64,000 nucleotides of DNA from Lachnotalea glycerini. Lineage in GTDB: Bacteria > Bacillota > Clostridia > Lachnospirales > Lachnospiraceae. The DNA is taken from assembly GCF_003201285.1 (NCBI RefSeq), contig NZ_QICS01000007.1:124001-188000 (forward strand), written 5' to 3'. The notes beneath the pieces are model-generated. The model saw only the letters and a program-made list of their open reading frames with translations. It was not told the origin of the DNA and ran no database searches. Positions 19,996 to 28,213 of the stretch are shown here, piece by piece. Numbering within the stretch: position 1 is the first letter of the stretch; the number at the start of each line of letters is the position of its first letter. Made by a program: the position numbers and the translations under genes.

Positions 19996-20817
19996 CTAAG
20001 TTAATCTCAATCTGATATAATGGCTGAGTGCTTCAATTATAATAACAGTGATAAATAATACAACTAATATCATTCCTACACTGTCATATTCTCTCCATCC
20101 TATTTTTTCGTTTATAATCAATCCAAGCCCGCCTGCCCCGACATAACCAAGGATTGAAGCATATCTAACATTTCCCTCAAAGCAGAAAAGGCAGATAGAG
20201 AGATAAGCTGGCAGTACCTGAGGTAAAATTGCAGCCAGAAAAGCGTACGTTTTATTTGCACCCATTGCTTCCATTGCTTCATATGCTCCCATGTCAACTG
20301 TCTCGATTTGCTCGTATAGCTGTTTTCCCACATATGCAAAGGTAAAAATACAAATAGCAACTGTTCCTGCCATAGTACCCAGTCCAAAAATATAAGTAGC
20401 AACTAAGGCCGTCACTAAAGTCGGTAAAGTCCTGACTAAACTTAGTAAAAAGCGGATTACCAGCATGAAAAAGCGGTTAAATACCAGATTGCTGGAAGCT
20501 AGAATGGCAAACGGAATTGCCAATATACTTCCGGTCATAGAACCTAGCAGGGACATCTTAATTGTGTCAAACAATGGATTCCATATATTATTGACATAGC
20601 TAAGTTTCGGAGGAAACATTTGAGTCAATATGTTAAAGAATTTCCCTCCTCTCTTTAAAAGTATATGTATGTTAAATCCAGTAATTTTGGCCGATATACA
20701 GGCTGCTATGAAAAGCATTATAAGGATGATGGGTGTTTTTGAAATTGGCTCCTCTATTACTTTTTTATTAGACAATTGAAGCTTCCTTGGTTTCAATATT
20801 CTATTATAGATTCCCAT
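19996..20817 (-). CDS. phnE: Phosphonate-type ABC transporter permease, PhnE (first)
   Basis: This is a 273-residue permease. It has LYEQIETVDMGAYEAMEAMGANK (ATPase-coupling loop) and FEGNVRYASILGYVGAGGLG, both PhnE features. AAGGAGG lies 7 bases upstream of the ATG. The start overlaps the end of phnC by 25 bases, indicating coupled translation. It forms the membrane part with the second PhnE. Confidence 0.92.
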   Translation of the reverse strand: MGIYNRILKPRKLQLSNKKVIEEPISKTPIILIMLFIAACISAKITGFNIHILLKRGGKFFNILTQMFPPKLSYVNNIWNPLFDTIKMSLLGSMTGSILAIPFAILASSNLVFNRFFMLVIRFLLSLVRTLPTLVTALVATYIFGLGTMAGTVAICIFTFAYVGKQLYEQIETVDMGAYEAMEAMGANKTYAFLAAILPQVLPAYLSICLFCFEGNVRYASILGYVGAGGLGLIINEKIGWREYDSVGMILVVLFITVIIIEALSHYIRLRLT

Positions 20818-21572
20818 TTTGGTTCCTCCTTAGTAATTTCTTTGCCATATATTTTATTTAACACATCCTCATCAACCTCACTGGCTGGTCCGTCATACAG
20901 TATCTTTCCAGCTCTGATTCCAATAATCCGATTGGCATAATTCAAAGCTAATTCTACGTGATGAATATTGATTAAAATTGTTATATTCATTTCCTTATTG
21001 ATTCTCTTGAAATCATCCATAACCTGCTTTGCTGTAACAGGATCAAGCGCTGCCACCGGTTCGTCGGCCAAAATTATTTTCGGATTTTGTGCAAGGGTTC
21101 TTGCTAATGCCACTCTTTGTTGCTGACCGCCTGAAAGTTGTTCCGTTCTAATATAAGCTTTTTCCAATATTCCAACTTTGTCTAAGGCTTCCAATGCCGC
21201 TATTTTGTTTTCCTTGGTGAATGCTCCAAGCAAAACACGCCAGAATGGCATATTAGGAACATTAGCTGTCAGTACATTTTTTATGACTGTTGTTCTGGTC
21301 ACTAAATGAAAGGACTGAAAAATCATTCCGATGCTTCGTCTGAATTTTCTTAGTTCTATTCCTTTTAAGCTTTTAACCTCACTGCCATTCACAATTAATT
21401 CTCCTGAAGTTATTTCATGCATCCGATTAATTGACCTTAACAGTGTTGACTTTCCTGCTCCTGATAAGCCAATAATCCCTACAAATTCACCTTGTTTGAT
21501 TTGAAGTGTCACATCATCAAGACCCTTTACACCATTTGAATATAGTTTAGAAACATGTTTAAATTCTATCAT
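20793..21572 (-). CDS. phnC: Phosphonate-type ABC transporter ATPase, PhnC
   Basis: This is a 259-residue ATPase with Walker A GLSGAGKST, signature LSGGQQQRVALART and Walker B ILADEPVAALDP. The ATG at 21572 (MIEFKHVSKLYSNG) has AAGGAG 6 bases upstream; the ATG 39 bases further upstream lacks a ribosome site and adds a non-homologous tail. It energises the PhnD-PhnE-PhnE importer. PhnC proteins carry phosphonates, phosphite or phosphate esters; there is no C-P lyase gene in the window to narrow this. Confidence 0.93.
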   Translation of the reverse strand: MIEFKHVSKLYSNGVKGLDDVTLQIKQGEFVGIIGLSGAGKSTLLRSINRMHEITSGELIVNGSEVKSLKGIELRKFRRSIGMIFQSFHLVTRTTVIKNVLTANVPNMPFWRVLLGAFTKENKIAALEALDKVGILEKAYIRTEQLSGGQQQRVALARTLAQNPKIILADEPVAALDPVTAKQVMDDFKRINKEMNITILINIHHVELALNYANRIIGIRAGKILYDGPASEVDEDVLNKIYGKEITKEEPKWESIIEY

Positions 21573-21638
21573 ATATACTCCTTCTAGCCCATAAAAGCAG
21601 GAATAAGCCAATGACCTATCCCTGCTTAAGCAGCTATA

Positions 21639-22685
21639 TTAGTTTGCTGCACCTAATTCCTTTATTAGCTTTTGTGCTTCTCTTTCTTTATCGTAATCAG
21701 AGGACTTTGCTGTCTGATACCCTTGATGGCTGTAAATGGAGATAATTTTTTTCCCTTCATCGGTATTGGCAATATCTATAAAAGCTTTCTGAATTGCGGT
21801 TTTTAGCTCATCGCTCATAATTTCCGATGTTTTACTAACACAGACGGTATCATTGTAAATGGGATCGGTGACTCCGATTACATTCGTTTCAGTCCAAATA
21901 GAATCCGTCCGTCCAAATTCTGTTGACCATTTCTCAGCATTATCAATTCTTGCGTCTGCATACGCAACTATAACATCCACCTGTCCGGAAGCCAATCTTG
22001 CAAAAGCACTTCCGTAGGAGTCTGACTGAACTACATTAGATAAATCTGTGATTGCTTTTCCATATTTTTCGTTCAGCCATAGTGCCGGATAAATATACCC
22101 GGCTGAAGAAGAAGAGGACATAACGCTCCAATTTGCACTGTTTAAATCCTCCCAGGTAAGCTCTTTTCCAGAATTTATGATAGCTGCGAGTTCTTTTCCT
22201 TTTTCGGATGGTCCTGCTATAAACAATGCGCGATAAGAAACTGCCTGTTCTTTCGTATTTTCGGTAGCATTCCCATCATTCCATTCTTTGGGATTATTAA
22301 ATTCTTTATTCAAACCAAAACGCGTAGCCGTTAATGCGACATCTGCACCATCATCATAAAGTACATAAGTGCCTCCGGGTATTAGACCAATATCTGCTGT
22401 TCCTGCTGACAAGGCCTCTCCTACCGCTTCAAATGTGGTACCAACTAATATCTCAACCTCTCCTACCTCATAGCCTTGCTTTTCCAATTCCTCCTTTAGC
22501 GAAGCTTTCAATGGCTCGGTCGCCGTCACTATCTCCTCCGGCTCTCTGGAGGGTACAAAATATACCTTTAAGGTGTCAATGAAATTCGTCTTTGAAGAAG
22601 TCTCTTTCGCTGCCTCATTCCCACATGCTGCCAATGCTACTGCACATACCAGTGCAATTATTATTGCTATAATAATCCTTTTCAT
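21639..22685 (-). CDS. phnD: Phosphonate-type binding lipoprotein, PhnD
   Basis: This is a 348-residue binding protein with a lipoprotein signal (lipobox LAAC at about residue 20). It has the PhnD/SsuA fold pattern: LKVYFVPSREPEEIV near the start, GTADIGLIPGGTYVL, and SSSSAGYIYPALWL (the Ser-Ser-Ser-Ala region that in PhnD binds the phosphonate group). It is the second gene of the operon, 62 bases after the unrecognised secreted protein and 66 bases before phnC. Retention of the serine-rich ligand loop supports a phosphonate-, phosphite- or phosphate-ester-like ligand. Confidence 0.9.
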   Translation of the reverse strand: MKRIIIAIIIALVCAVALAACGNEAAKETSSKTNFIDTLKVYFVPSREPEEIVTATEPLKASLKEELEKQGYEVGEVEILVGTTFEAVGEALSAGTADIGLIPGGTYVLYDDGADVALTATRFGLNKEFNNPKEWNDGNATENTKEQAVSYRALFIAGPSEKGKELAAIINSGKELTWEDLNSANWSVMSSSSSAGYIYPALWLNEKYGKAITDLSNVVQSDSYGSAFARLASGQVDVIVAYADARIDNAEKWSTEFGRTDSIWTETNVIGVTDPIYNDTVCVSKTSEIMSDELKTAIQKAFIDIANTDEGKKIISIYSHQGYQTAKSSDYDKEREAQKLIKELGAAN

Positions 22686-22747
22686 TTTTAAACTCCTTCT
22701 ATGTTTTGTATTAATTGATCAATCATTTATAGACTATTAAATTATAC

Positions 22748-24325
22748 CTACTTAACTGTAAGTGTATAGGATTCGGTTAATAATTTTTTACCTGACTGCT
22801 TTAATCTTAAGCTAAATGTACCACTCGCAGTTGCATCAATGATAAATCCGATTGTTTTGGATGCCTTTCCATTACTATCTGTCGTAATAGAAAATTCTTC
22901 ACTATAACCGCTTACAGCCGGATAAGAACCATTTGATTTTGCAAATCTAGCAATCTGTGTTCCTCCGCTTAAATAGGCACCTAATGAATATCCCTTATAG
23001 GTTGTGTTTGCTGTAAGTCCTGTAAAATTAATTGTCATAGTTAATTCTTTCCCTGCAATAATTTCAGCCGGGGTTTCAATTTGATAGGTTTGCTCTTCAT
23101 TGCTATTATCATTACCACTGTTGTTTGAGATACAGCCATAAGCGCCTTCTTTAAAGGTCACAGCATCGTACCATTTGTATCCACTTGAAGGAGTTGCCCA
23201 TGGTTCGCTTTGTGGTTCAGTAGAGACAGTTGGTGCTTCATAATCATATAATACAGTAGCAGTATCCAATGAAATTTGGGTATCAACAAAACTGTTATAG
23301 CTCTCCTGCTTAGCCAGCCAATTAGAAAGCTGTATTAAAAGCAGAGCATCATCTGCTTCCAAATAACCATCATAGGTTTTTTTCTTCGCACCTGTTTCTT
23401 CTCTTACATATTTGGGAGAAGAATCCTCTACTGCTGAAGAATCACCTAAGAATGCAGCTTTTCCCTGTCCTATTTTAGCAATTGCAACATAAGCTCCTTC
23501 TTCAATCCCCCCTCCGTTGTATACTCCGTTGTCTACCGCATAAGACCACTTATCATTAGAGTTTAAGTTTTCCGGCAAATAAACAATTCCTTTTGCTATT
23601 TGCGGGTTTATAATTGCAATGGTTGAACCTGCATGCATGGCCACAGCATCCACATTTTCAGTAATGCCAAATGACTCGCTGGCATCAACTATCTTGGTTG
23701 CATTGATATCTCCCAGCGCATTATAGCGAAAACGTACTCCAAAGTTTTCTGCCAGCCAGTCACTGCTGCTAACTCCATTCATCGCCTCGCTGGCTGCCTC
23801 CTCGGCACTCATACCTTTGGTCGGGTCAAAGTACGCACCTCTTCGATAGCCATTAAATACTTCCGATGCATCCCATCTGTTTTTGTTTCGATCTGCATTA
23901 TAATGATCCGCGATAAAAAATACACTTCCCCCATTTTGAACATATTGTAAGATTGCTTCCTGCTCCGTTTTCTTATAAGGAATATTAGCTTCTGGAATCA
24001 CAAAGACATCATAGCTTTTTAAATCAGAATACGTAATTTCTGAATTTTTTCTAAGCTCCTTTACATAATATCCATGATTTACAAGGTCATCTGCATAGTC
24101 TGAAAATCCTCCATCTATAACCCAATCTGCCGCACCTGCTGTCTGTCCGTGCGTATTATCAAATAAAATACTTTCACCATTTGCCTCAGTTGGTGTCAAA
24201 TAGGGAGCTGCATCAGAATAATTTTCTGCCTGTACCATATAGTCAGGTGTAAACAGAAATGTAACAATTAAGCCTGCTGCAAAAATACGAGATAATCCCC
24301 TTGATAATTTTGTTCTTTTCATCAT
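22748..24325 (-). CDS. Secreted protein with GATase1-like fold, function unknown
   Basis: This is a 525-residue exported protein with a signal peptide ending near VQA-EN (about residue 33). Residues about 50-340 look like a glutamine-amidotransferase-like alpha/beta domain: ILFDNTHGQTAGAADWVIDGG, SYDVFVIPEANIPYKK, NGGSVFFIADHYNADRNKNRWD, GQGKAAFLGDSSAVED. The acidic/His cluster ADHYNADRNKNRW suggests a polar or metal-binding site. The C-terminal 110 residues form an immunoglobulin-like domain (YQIETPAEIIAGKELTM to SYTLTVK). I do not recognise the function. It is first in the operon with the PhnDCEE importer and the phosphoesterase, so it may act outside the cell on the compound that is taken up. 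GGAGGGG precedes two adjacent ATGs. Confidence 0.72.
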   Translation of the reverse strand: MMKRTKLSRGLSRIFAAGLIVTFLFTPDYMVQAENYSDAAPYLTPTEANGESILFDNTHGQTAGAADWVIDGGFSDYADDLVNHGYYVKELRKNSEITYSDLKSYDVFVIPEANIPYKKTEQEAILQYVQNGGSVFFIADHYNADRNKNRWDASEVFNGYRRGAYFDPTKGMSAEEAASEAMNGVSSSDWLAENFGVRFRYNALGDINATKIVDASESFGITENVDAVAMHAGSTIAIINPQIAKGIVYLPENLNSNDKWSYAVDNGVYNGGGIEEGAYVAIAKIGQGKAAFLGDSSAVEDSSPKYVREETGAKKKTYDGYLEADDALLLIQLSNWLAKQESYNSFVDTQISLDTATVLYDYEAPTVSTEPQSEPWATPSSGYKWYDAVTFKEGAYGCISNNSGNDNSNEEQTYQIETPAEIIAGKELTMTINFTGLTANTTYKGYSLGAYLSGGTQIARFAKSNGSYPAVSGYSEEFSITTDSNGKASKTIGFIIDATASGTFSLRLKQSGKKLLTESYTLTVK

Positions 24326-24649
24326 TTCCCCTCCGTTTTTGTTACCATTATTACAGACCTAATTGTAGCTCTTATGTTTTTTCTTTATTTGGCTCTTATT
24401 GATGATCTGTAATTAATGAGTAAATGCCTTATGCTTACGACAATTTTTATTTTGTTCGCAGTGATGGCAAACCTGTTTATTCTACATTTATAATCATATT
24501 GCATTTTTGCTAAATTCTCAATCTTTAATTTATTTTTGTATATTTGGTACATTTTTACTGTTTATTTTGCAACAATTTGATGATTAAAGAACAAAGTACA
24601 TACACTTTGCCGCGCCCAATGCTGTCACGCAGTGACATTTTCCACATGC

Positions 24650-24715
24650 ATTCGTGCGTATTGTGTTTTTATTTCATAGAGGAATCTATACGTTAACAAC
24701 AAACTCTTTCCTATG
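24650..24715. repeat. Dispersed intergenic repeat, copy B
   Basis: It shares the two blocks described for 2162-2235, with a shorter middle part. In this copy the ends form a hairpin: TTTCATAGAGGAA pairs with TTTCCTATGAAA across a 20-base loop. It abuts the terminator of the AraC-type gene. Confidence 0.75.
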
Positions 24716-24751
24716 AAAAAAAACAAGATTGTGTTCTTTACACAACCTTGT
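24716..24751 (-). terminator. Terminator of the AraC-type regulator gene
   Basis: A 12-bp stem (ACAAGGTTGTGT with ACACAATCTTGT on the minus strand, one G-U pair) with a 5-base loop is followed by eight T residues. Confidence 0.88.
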
Positions 24752-24788
24752 CTCTTATACTAAATTTATGTATTACAACATTTAATTT

Positions 24789-25646
24789 TTATACATTCTC
24801 TTTCTTCTCTACCGGAATCCATACCTCATATTTGGCATTTTGAGGATCGGGATTTAAATATACTTCTATATCAGGAGCATTCCCATATTCATAACCGGAG
24901 GTCGGAAGCCATTCAGTTACAATCCGCTTCTCTAATTCTTGTAAGGATTGGCTGGTGCCCTCCCCTGCGAAAACTGCCCATGTAGCAGCCGGAACCATAA
25001 ATTCTTCAAAATCACTTTCAAGCGGCTTATGACTTGCAACTGCAATATAATATCTCCAATTCTCCTCTTCATTACAAGCACTCACTCCTAACAGCCCCAT
25101 TGGAATTTGATCCATCCATCCTGCAAGCTTTGGGATGGTTTGGTCTGTTGCCGCTTTTTCCCACATTTTTGGTACAATTTCAAAGTTTTTCTCAATTTCC
25201 TTTTCAAGCGGCATTGAAATTCCGACAATTCGAAACGCATCTTTTTTCTCAATTCGATAATTCATTTCACTTTCTCCTTTTATTGTTATCTTAAAGCCAA
25301 TAGGTGGAAATGCTTTTAAAACAACACCATCAAGTCGAGCCTGTGTCGGCGCTATGCCGTGTACACTTTTAAAGGCTCTGGTAAATGCAGTCGGAGACTC
25401 ATAACCATATTTCAATCCGATATCAATAACCTTGTTCGCCTCATTTTTTAATTCTGTCGCTGCTAAAGACATCTTTCTTTTGCGAATATATTCTGATAAG
25501 GAAATATCTGCCATATACGCAAACATTCTTTGAAAATGATAAGTAGAACAACCTGCAATTTTACCTACCTCATTCATATCGATGGTATCACACATATGCT
25601 CTTCCATATAATGAATCGCTTCATTTAATCGTTCAATCCATTCCAT
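24789..25646 (-). CDS. AraC-family regulator with GyrI-like effector domain
   Basis: This is a 285-residue regulator. The N-terminal AraC double helix-turn-helix (residues 1-105) includes MNEVGKIAGCSTYHFQRMF and SPTAFTRAFKSVHGIAPTQAR. The C-terminal GyrI-like small-molecule-binding domain (about 125-285) includes YRIEKKDAFRIVGISMPL and WLPTSGYEYGNAPDIEVYLNPDP. This arrangement matches Rob/BltR-type drug- or metabolite-responsive activators. It is a single-gene unit; its target is not evident from neighbours. Confidence 0.92.
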   Translation of the reverse strand: MEWIERLNEAIHYMEEHMCDTIDMNEVGKIAGCSTYHFQRMFAYMADISLSEYIRKRKMSLAATELKNEANKVIDIGLKYGYESPTAFTRAFKSVHGIAPTQARLDGVVLKAFPPIGFKITIKGESEMNYRIEKKDAFRIVGISMPLEKEIEKNFEIVPKMWEKAATDQTIPKLAGWMDQIPMGLLGVSACNEEENWRYYIAVASHKPLESDFEEFMVPAATWAVFAGEGTSQSLQELEKRIVTEWLPTSGYEYGNAPDIEVYLNPDPQNAKYEVWIPVEKKENV

Positions 25647-25686
25647 CTAATCAACTCCTCACACTAAAATACTATATTTTTTATAG

Positions 25687-25720
25687 AAAAACCTCTCTTT
25701 TCCCATTCAAAAAAAGAGAG
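25687..25720 (-). terminator. Probable terminator downstream of the SUMF1-domain gene
   Basis: CTCTCTTTT and AAAAGAGAG form a 9-bp stem. On the minus strand GTTTTTC follows. It lies about 190 bases after the stop of the SUMF1-domain gene, so the assignment is tentative. Confidence 0.55.
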
Positions 25721-25913
25721 CACTATGTCAGACACATACAGTCTTATTTATCATACCACTCTCTTTCTTGAATATCTATTATTTTATTATTCTATTCCTA
25801 GTATCAATACACAAACACTTTACTACTTGCTCTAACCTTATTTATAAAATTTAATACTTTTGTATTTTGACAGCTAGAAAACGGATACACATCATGAAAT
25901 AAATAATTACAAA

Positions 25914-26720
25914 TTAATCCAAATACAAAGCGCAACGAAGCCCAGTACCATTATTTTCTATCTCTTCACCCATTGCGTTTCGATAGGCAGAACGCGTATT
26001 TTCTGGAAAATCACCCCATGCTCCACCCCGAATCACCCGCGAATCACCTTCTAAAGGTCCTGTAGGGTCTGTCACATTCTCTGCTGAATAAGGGTTCTGA
26101 TACCAATCGATACACCACTCAGAAATATTGCCGTACATATCATATAAACCCCATTTATTAGGTTGCTTTAAGCCAACTGGATGAGTGGTGCCCTTTGAAT
26201 TTATGTCAATCCAACCGTATTTCGTTATATCTTCTTCCTTATTTCCAAAAGACCATTTTGTAATCGTATCAGCCCGGCAAGCATATTCCCATTGTGACTC
26301 AGTAGGAAGTGAAATTTCTTTGCCCGTAATTTGACTTAATTTCTCAGTAAATACTATACAATCGTTATAGCTTACCGTATCAACCGGATATTCGTTACCT
26401 TTCCAATCACTTGGATTTTCACCCATTATCACTTCCCACTGCCTTTGAGTCACCTCATATTTCCCAAGATAAAAGGGCTTTGACACGGCAACTTTATGCC
26501 TTGGTGTCTCGTCTGCATCTCCTTCTCCTTCAAAAGATCCCATGGCAAAACAACCACTGTCTATTAAAACAAATTCCATTGTGACTCCATCTGAAATCTC
26601 AAGGTTTATTTCCTTTGGCAAGACATCCTTTGATAAGTGATTATAGCTATATACTATAAAAGCTGCAAAGACTGCCAATAACAATAGAATAGCAAACAAC
26701 ACACGTTTCTTTATTCTCAT
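25914..26720 (-). CDS. Membrane-anchored SUMF1-domain protein, probably not a sulfatase activator
   Basis: This 268-residue protein has one N-terminal membrane helix (about 7-26) and an outward-facing formylglycine-generating-enzyme (SUMF1/C-lectin) domain: FAMGSFEGEGDADETPRHKV, GKYEVTQRQWEVIMG, LPTESQWEYACRA, GLYDMYGNISEWCIDWY and VIRGGAWGD. In true formylglycine-generating enzymes the RGGSF block is followed by two catalytic cysteines. Here the stretch is RGGAWGDFPENTRSAYRN with none, so oxidase activity is unlikely. No sulfatase gene is in the window. It starts 18 bases after the stop of the PL9 pectate lyase and is likely co-transcribed. A binding or scaffold role at the cell surface is possible but unproven. 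Confidence 0.85.
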   Translation of the reverse strand: MRIKKRVLFAILLLLAVFAAFIVYSYNHLSKDVLPKEINLEISDGVTMEFVLIDSGCFAMGSFEGEGDADETPRHKVAVSKPFYLGKYEVTQRQWEVIMGENPSDWKGNEYPVDTVSYNDCIVFTEKLSQITGKEISLPTESQWEYACRADTITKWSFGNKEEDITKYGWIDINSKGTTHPVGLKQPNKWGLYDMYGNISEWCIDWYQNPYSAENVTDPTGPLEGDSRVIRGGAWGDFPENTRSAYRNAMGEEIENNGTGLRCALYLD

Positions 26721-26738
26721 ATAATCTACTCCATATCG

Positions 26739-28013
26739 TTAATTAAAGCAACCCATTCCTTTTAAATCACTATTACTTTTAAGGTGCATAAAGGTAATGG
26801 TTGGCAATGTTCCATTCGTACCTCTAGCCCATGTCATCTGGCTTGCATCTAAGCTTTGAAAATCATCGTTTGTGACAGTAACACCACTCTTTGTCCAAGA
26901 GTTGTTGGTCACGTTAGCCTGAGGTAAGTTCGCATACTCAATCAAGATACCTTTCAATGCAATATTATAATGCAATACCTCTCTTGTACCTGAGATATCC
27001 GTTGAATCAGTCCTACTTACTCGCTCCAGCATATTAAAATTGCCATGCTTGTTATTATATGCCGTATTATTAGTCCATGTAGCTGCCTGTCCAGGCTGAT
27101 GATTGGCATAGAAGCCATGTGCATTATTATTCGCTGCCAGACAATACTTTACGGTATGAACCGGAACCGTACCTGGAACAGTGCCTGTTCCGTAGCCTCC
27201 GATTTTAAAACCGTTTGAATCTCCTCCGGCAGTCATATTATATGCCCAGCAGGTATCAAAGGTATTTGCTCCCTTGGATGTTATACTGTCATATCCATCA
27301 TCACTGTTGTACCAAGCACGGCATTCCTTAAACACAACACCATTTCCGTGTGCGCCAAAACCATCTGTATTTCCAAGTGAAGTACTAGTTGTACCAATAT
27401 TATTGTAGGAATCACATTTGATGCATTGTCCTGTACCATTATTTACAAAGTAAAAACCATTTGCTGCATTCGCATAGCAATTTACCTGATTAAAAGTTGC
27501 ATTTCCCTCAATTCGGAAGCACTCGGATTGTTTTTGGCTGCCAACAGGAACTTTCGTGACATTCATGCATAAAAATGTGACATTTGTGACATTTTTTGCA
27601 ATACGAAAAGCAGCAACTCGCTTAGAAGTAGTAATGTTGGAAAAATCAAAAATTGGCGGATTTTTTGAGGAATACGCGCGATAGGTAATTCCACTTTTTG
27701 TAATGTCATGCACATAATTATAATTACTATCTGAGCTTGCTATCGTAAAATCCTTATAAGTACCGCCAAGCATATAGACGGTATCTCCACTTGAGGCTGC
27801 CTCTTGAGCCTTTGTAATGCTTTTAAATGGTGTTCCATATGTAGTTCCCTGATTACTATCATTGCCATTTGGAGAAATATAGTAATCAGCCGCATGAGCC
27901 GTAACACTCGTTCCAACCAAAATCATCATCCCCATGCATAGTCCTGCTGCTGTCCTTTTAAAAATTTGATTGCTTTGTTTCTCATTACTGATTTTTTTTT
28001 GTAAAAATCGCAT
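26739..28013 (-). CDS. Secreted pectate lyase, PL9 family
   Basis: This is a 424-residue secreted enzyme with a signal peptide ending at AHA-AD (about residue 42). It is a right-handed beta-helix of polysaccharide lyase family 9: YYISPNGNDSNQGTTYGTPFKSI at the start, then GNTDGFGAHGNG, YNSDDGYDSI (calcium-binding aspartates) and GGDSNGFKIGGYG, whose lysine corresponds to the catalytic base of Pel9A/PelL. It cleaves polygalacturonate. AAGGGAGG lies 6 bases before the ATG. It is the first gene of a two-gene unit with the SUMF1-domain protein. Confidence 0.92.
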   Translation of the reverse strand: MRFLQKKISNEKQSNQIFKRTAAGLCMGMMILVGTSVTAHAADYYISPNGNDSNQGTTYGTPFKSITKAQEAASSGDTVYMLGGTYKDFTIASSDSNYNYVHDITKSGITYRAYSSKNPPIFDFSNITTSKRVAAFRIAKNVTNVTFLCMNVTKVPVGSQKQSECFRIEGNATFNQVNCYANAANGFYFVNNGTGQCIKCDSYNNIGTTSTSLGNTDGFGAHGNGVVFKECRAWYNSDDGYDSITSKGANTFDTCWAYNMTAGGDSNGFKIGGYGTGTVPGTVPVHTVKYCLAANNNAHGFYANHQPGQAATWTNNTAYNNKHGNFNMLERVSRTDSTDISGTREVLHYNIALKGILIEYANLPQANVTNNSWTKSGVTVTNDDFQSLDASQMTWARGTNGTLPTITFMHLKSNSDLKGMGCFN

Positions 28014-28213
28014 ATAATACCTCCCTTTTTTATTAATAATCCCCTTTTATTTGACAAATTATTATTCATCTAGTATTATCATACATAATTTTGTAAAAAC
28101 AAGCAACCTTTTATTTGATTTTATGTAAATTTAATATATTGTCGTGTTATTAGCACACAATTTCCCAAATTTACTATAATAAAATGCGTTTCTCCTACAT
28201 TTTTAACTACTCT

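Larger units (their letters stand above)
24326..24788. other. 463-bp intergenic region with repeat and terminator
   Basis: This lies between two minus-strand genes. It contains the unresolved promoter of the phn-type operon, a small palindrome GTCACGCAGTGAC (24634-24646), copy B of the dispersed repeat (24650-24715) and the AraC-gene terminator. No gene is seen. Confidence 0.6.

Noticed and set aside
25914-26720. Sulfatase-activating enzyme
   Set aside because: The catalytic cysteines expected after the RGG motif are missing and no sulfatase gene is present.
28150-28175. Hairpin after the ABC-2 permease gene as a terminator
   Set aside because: The stem has a bulge and there is no clear T-run on the minus strand.
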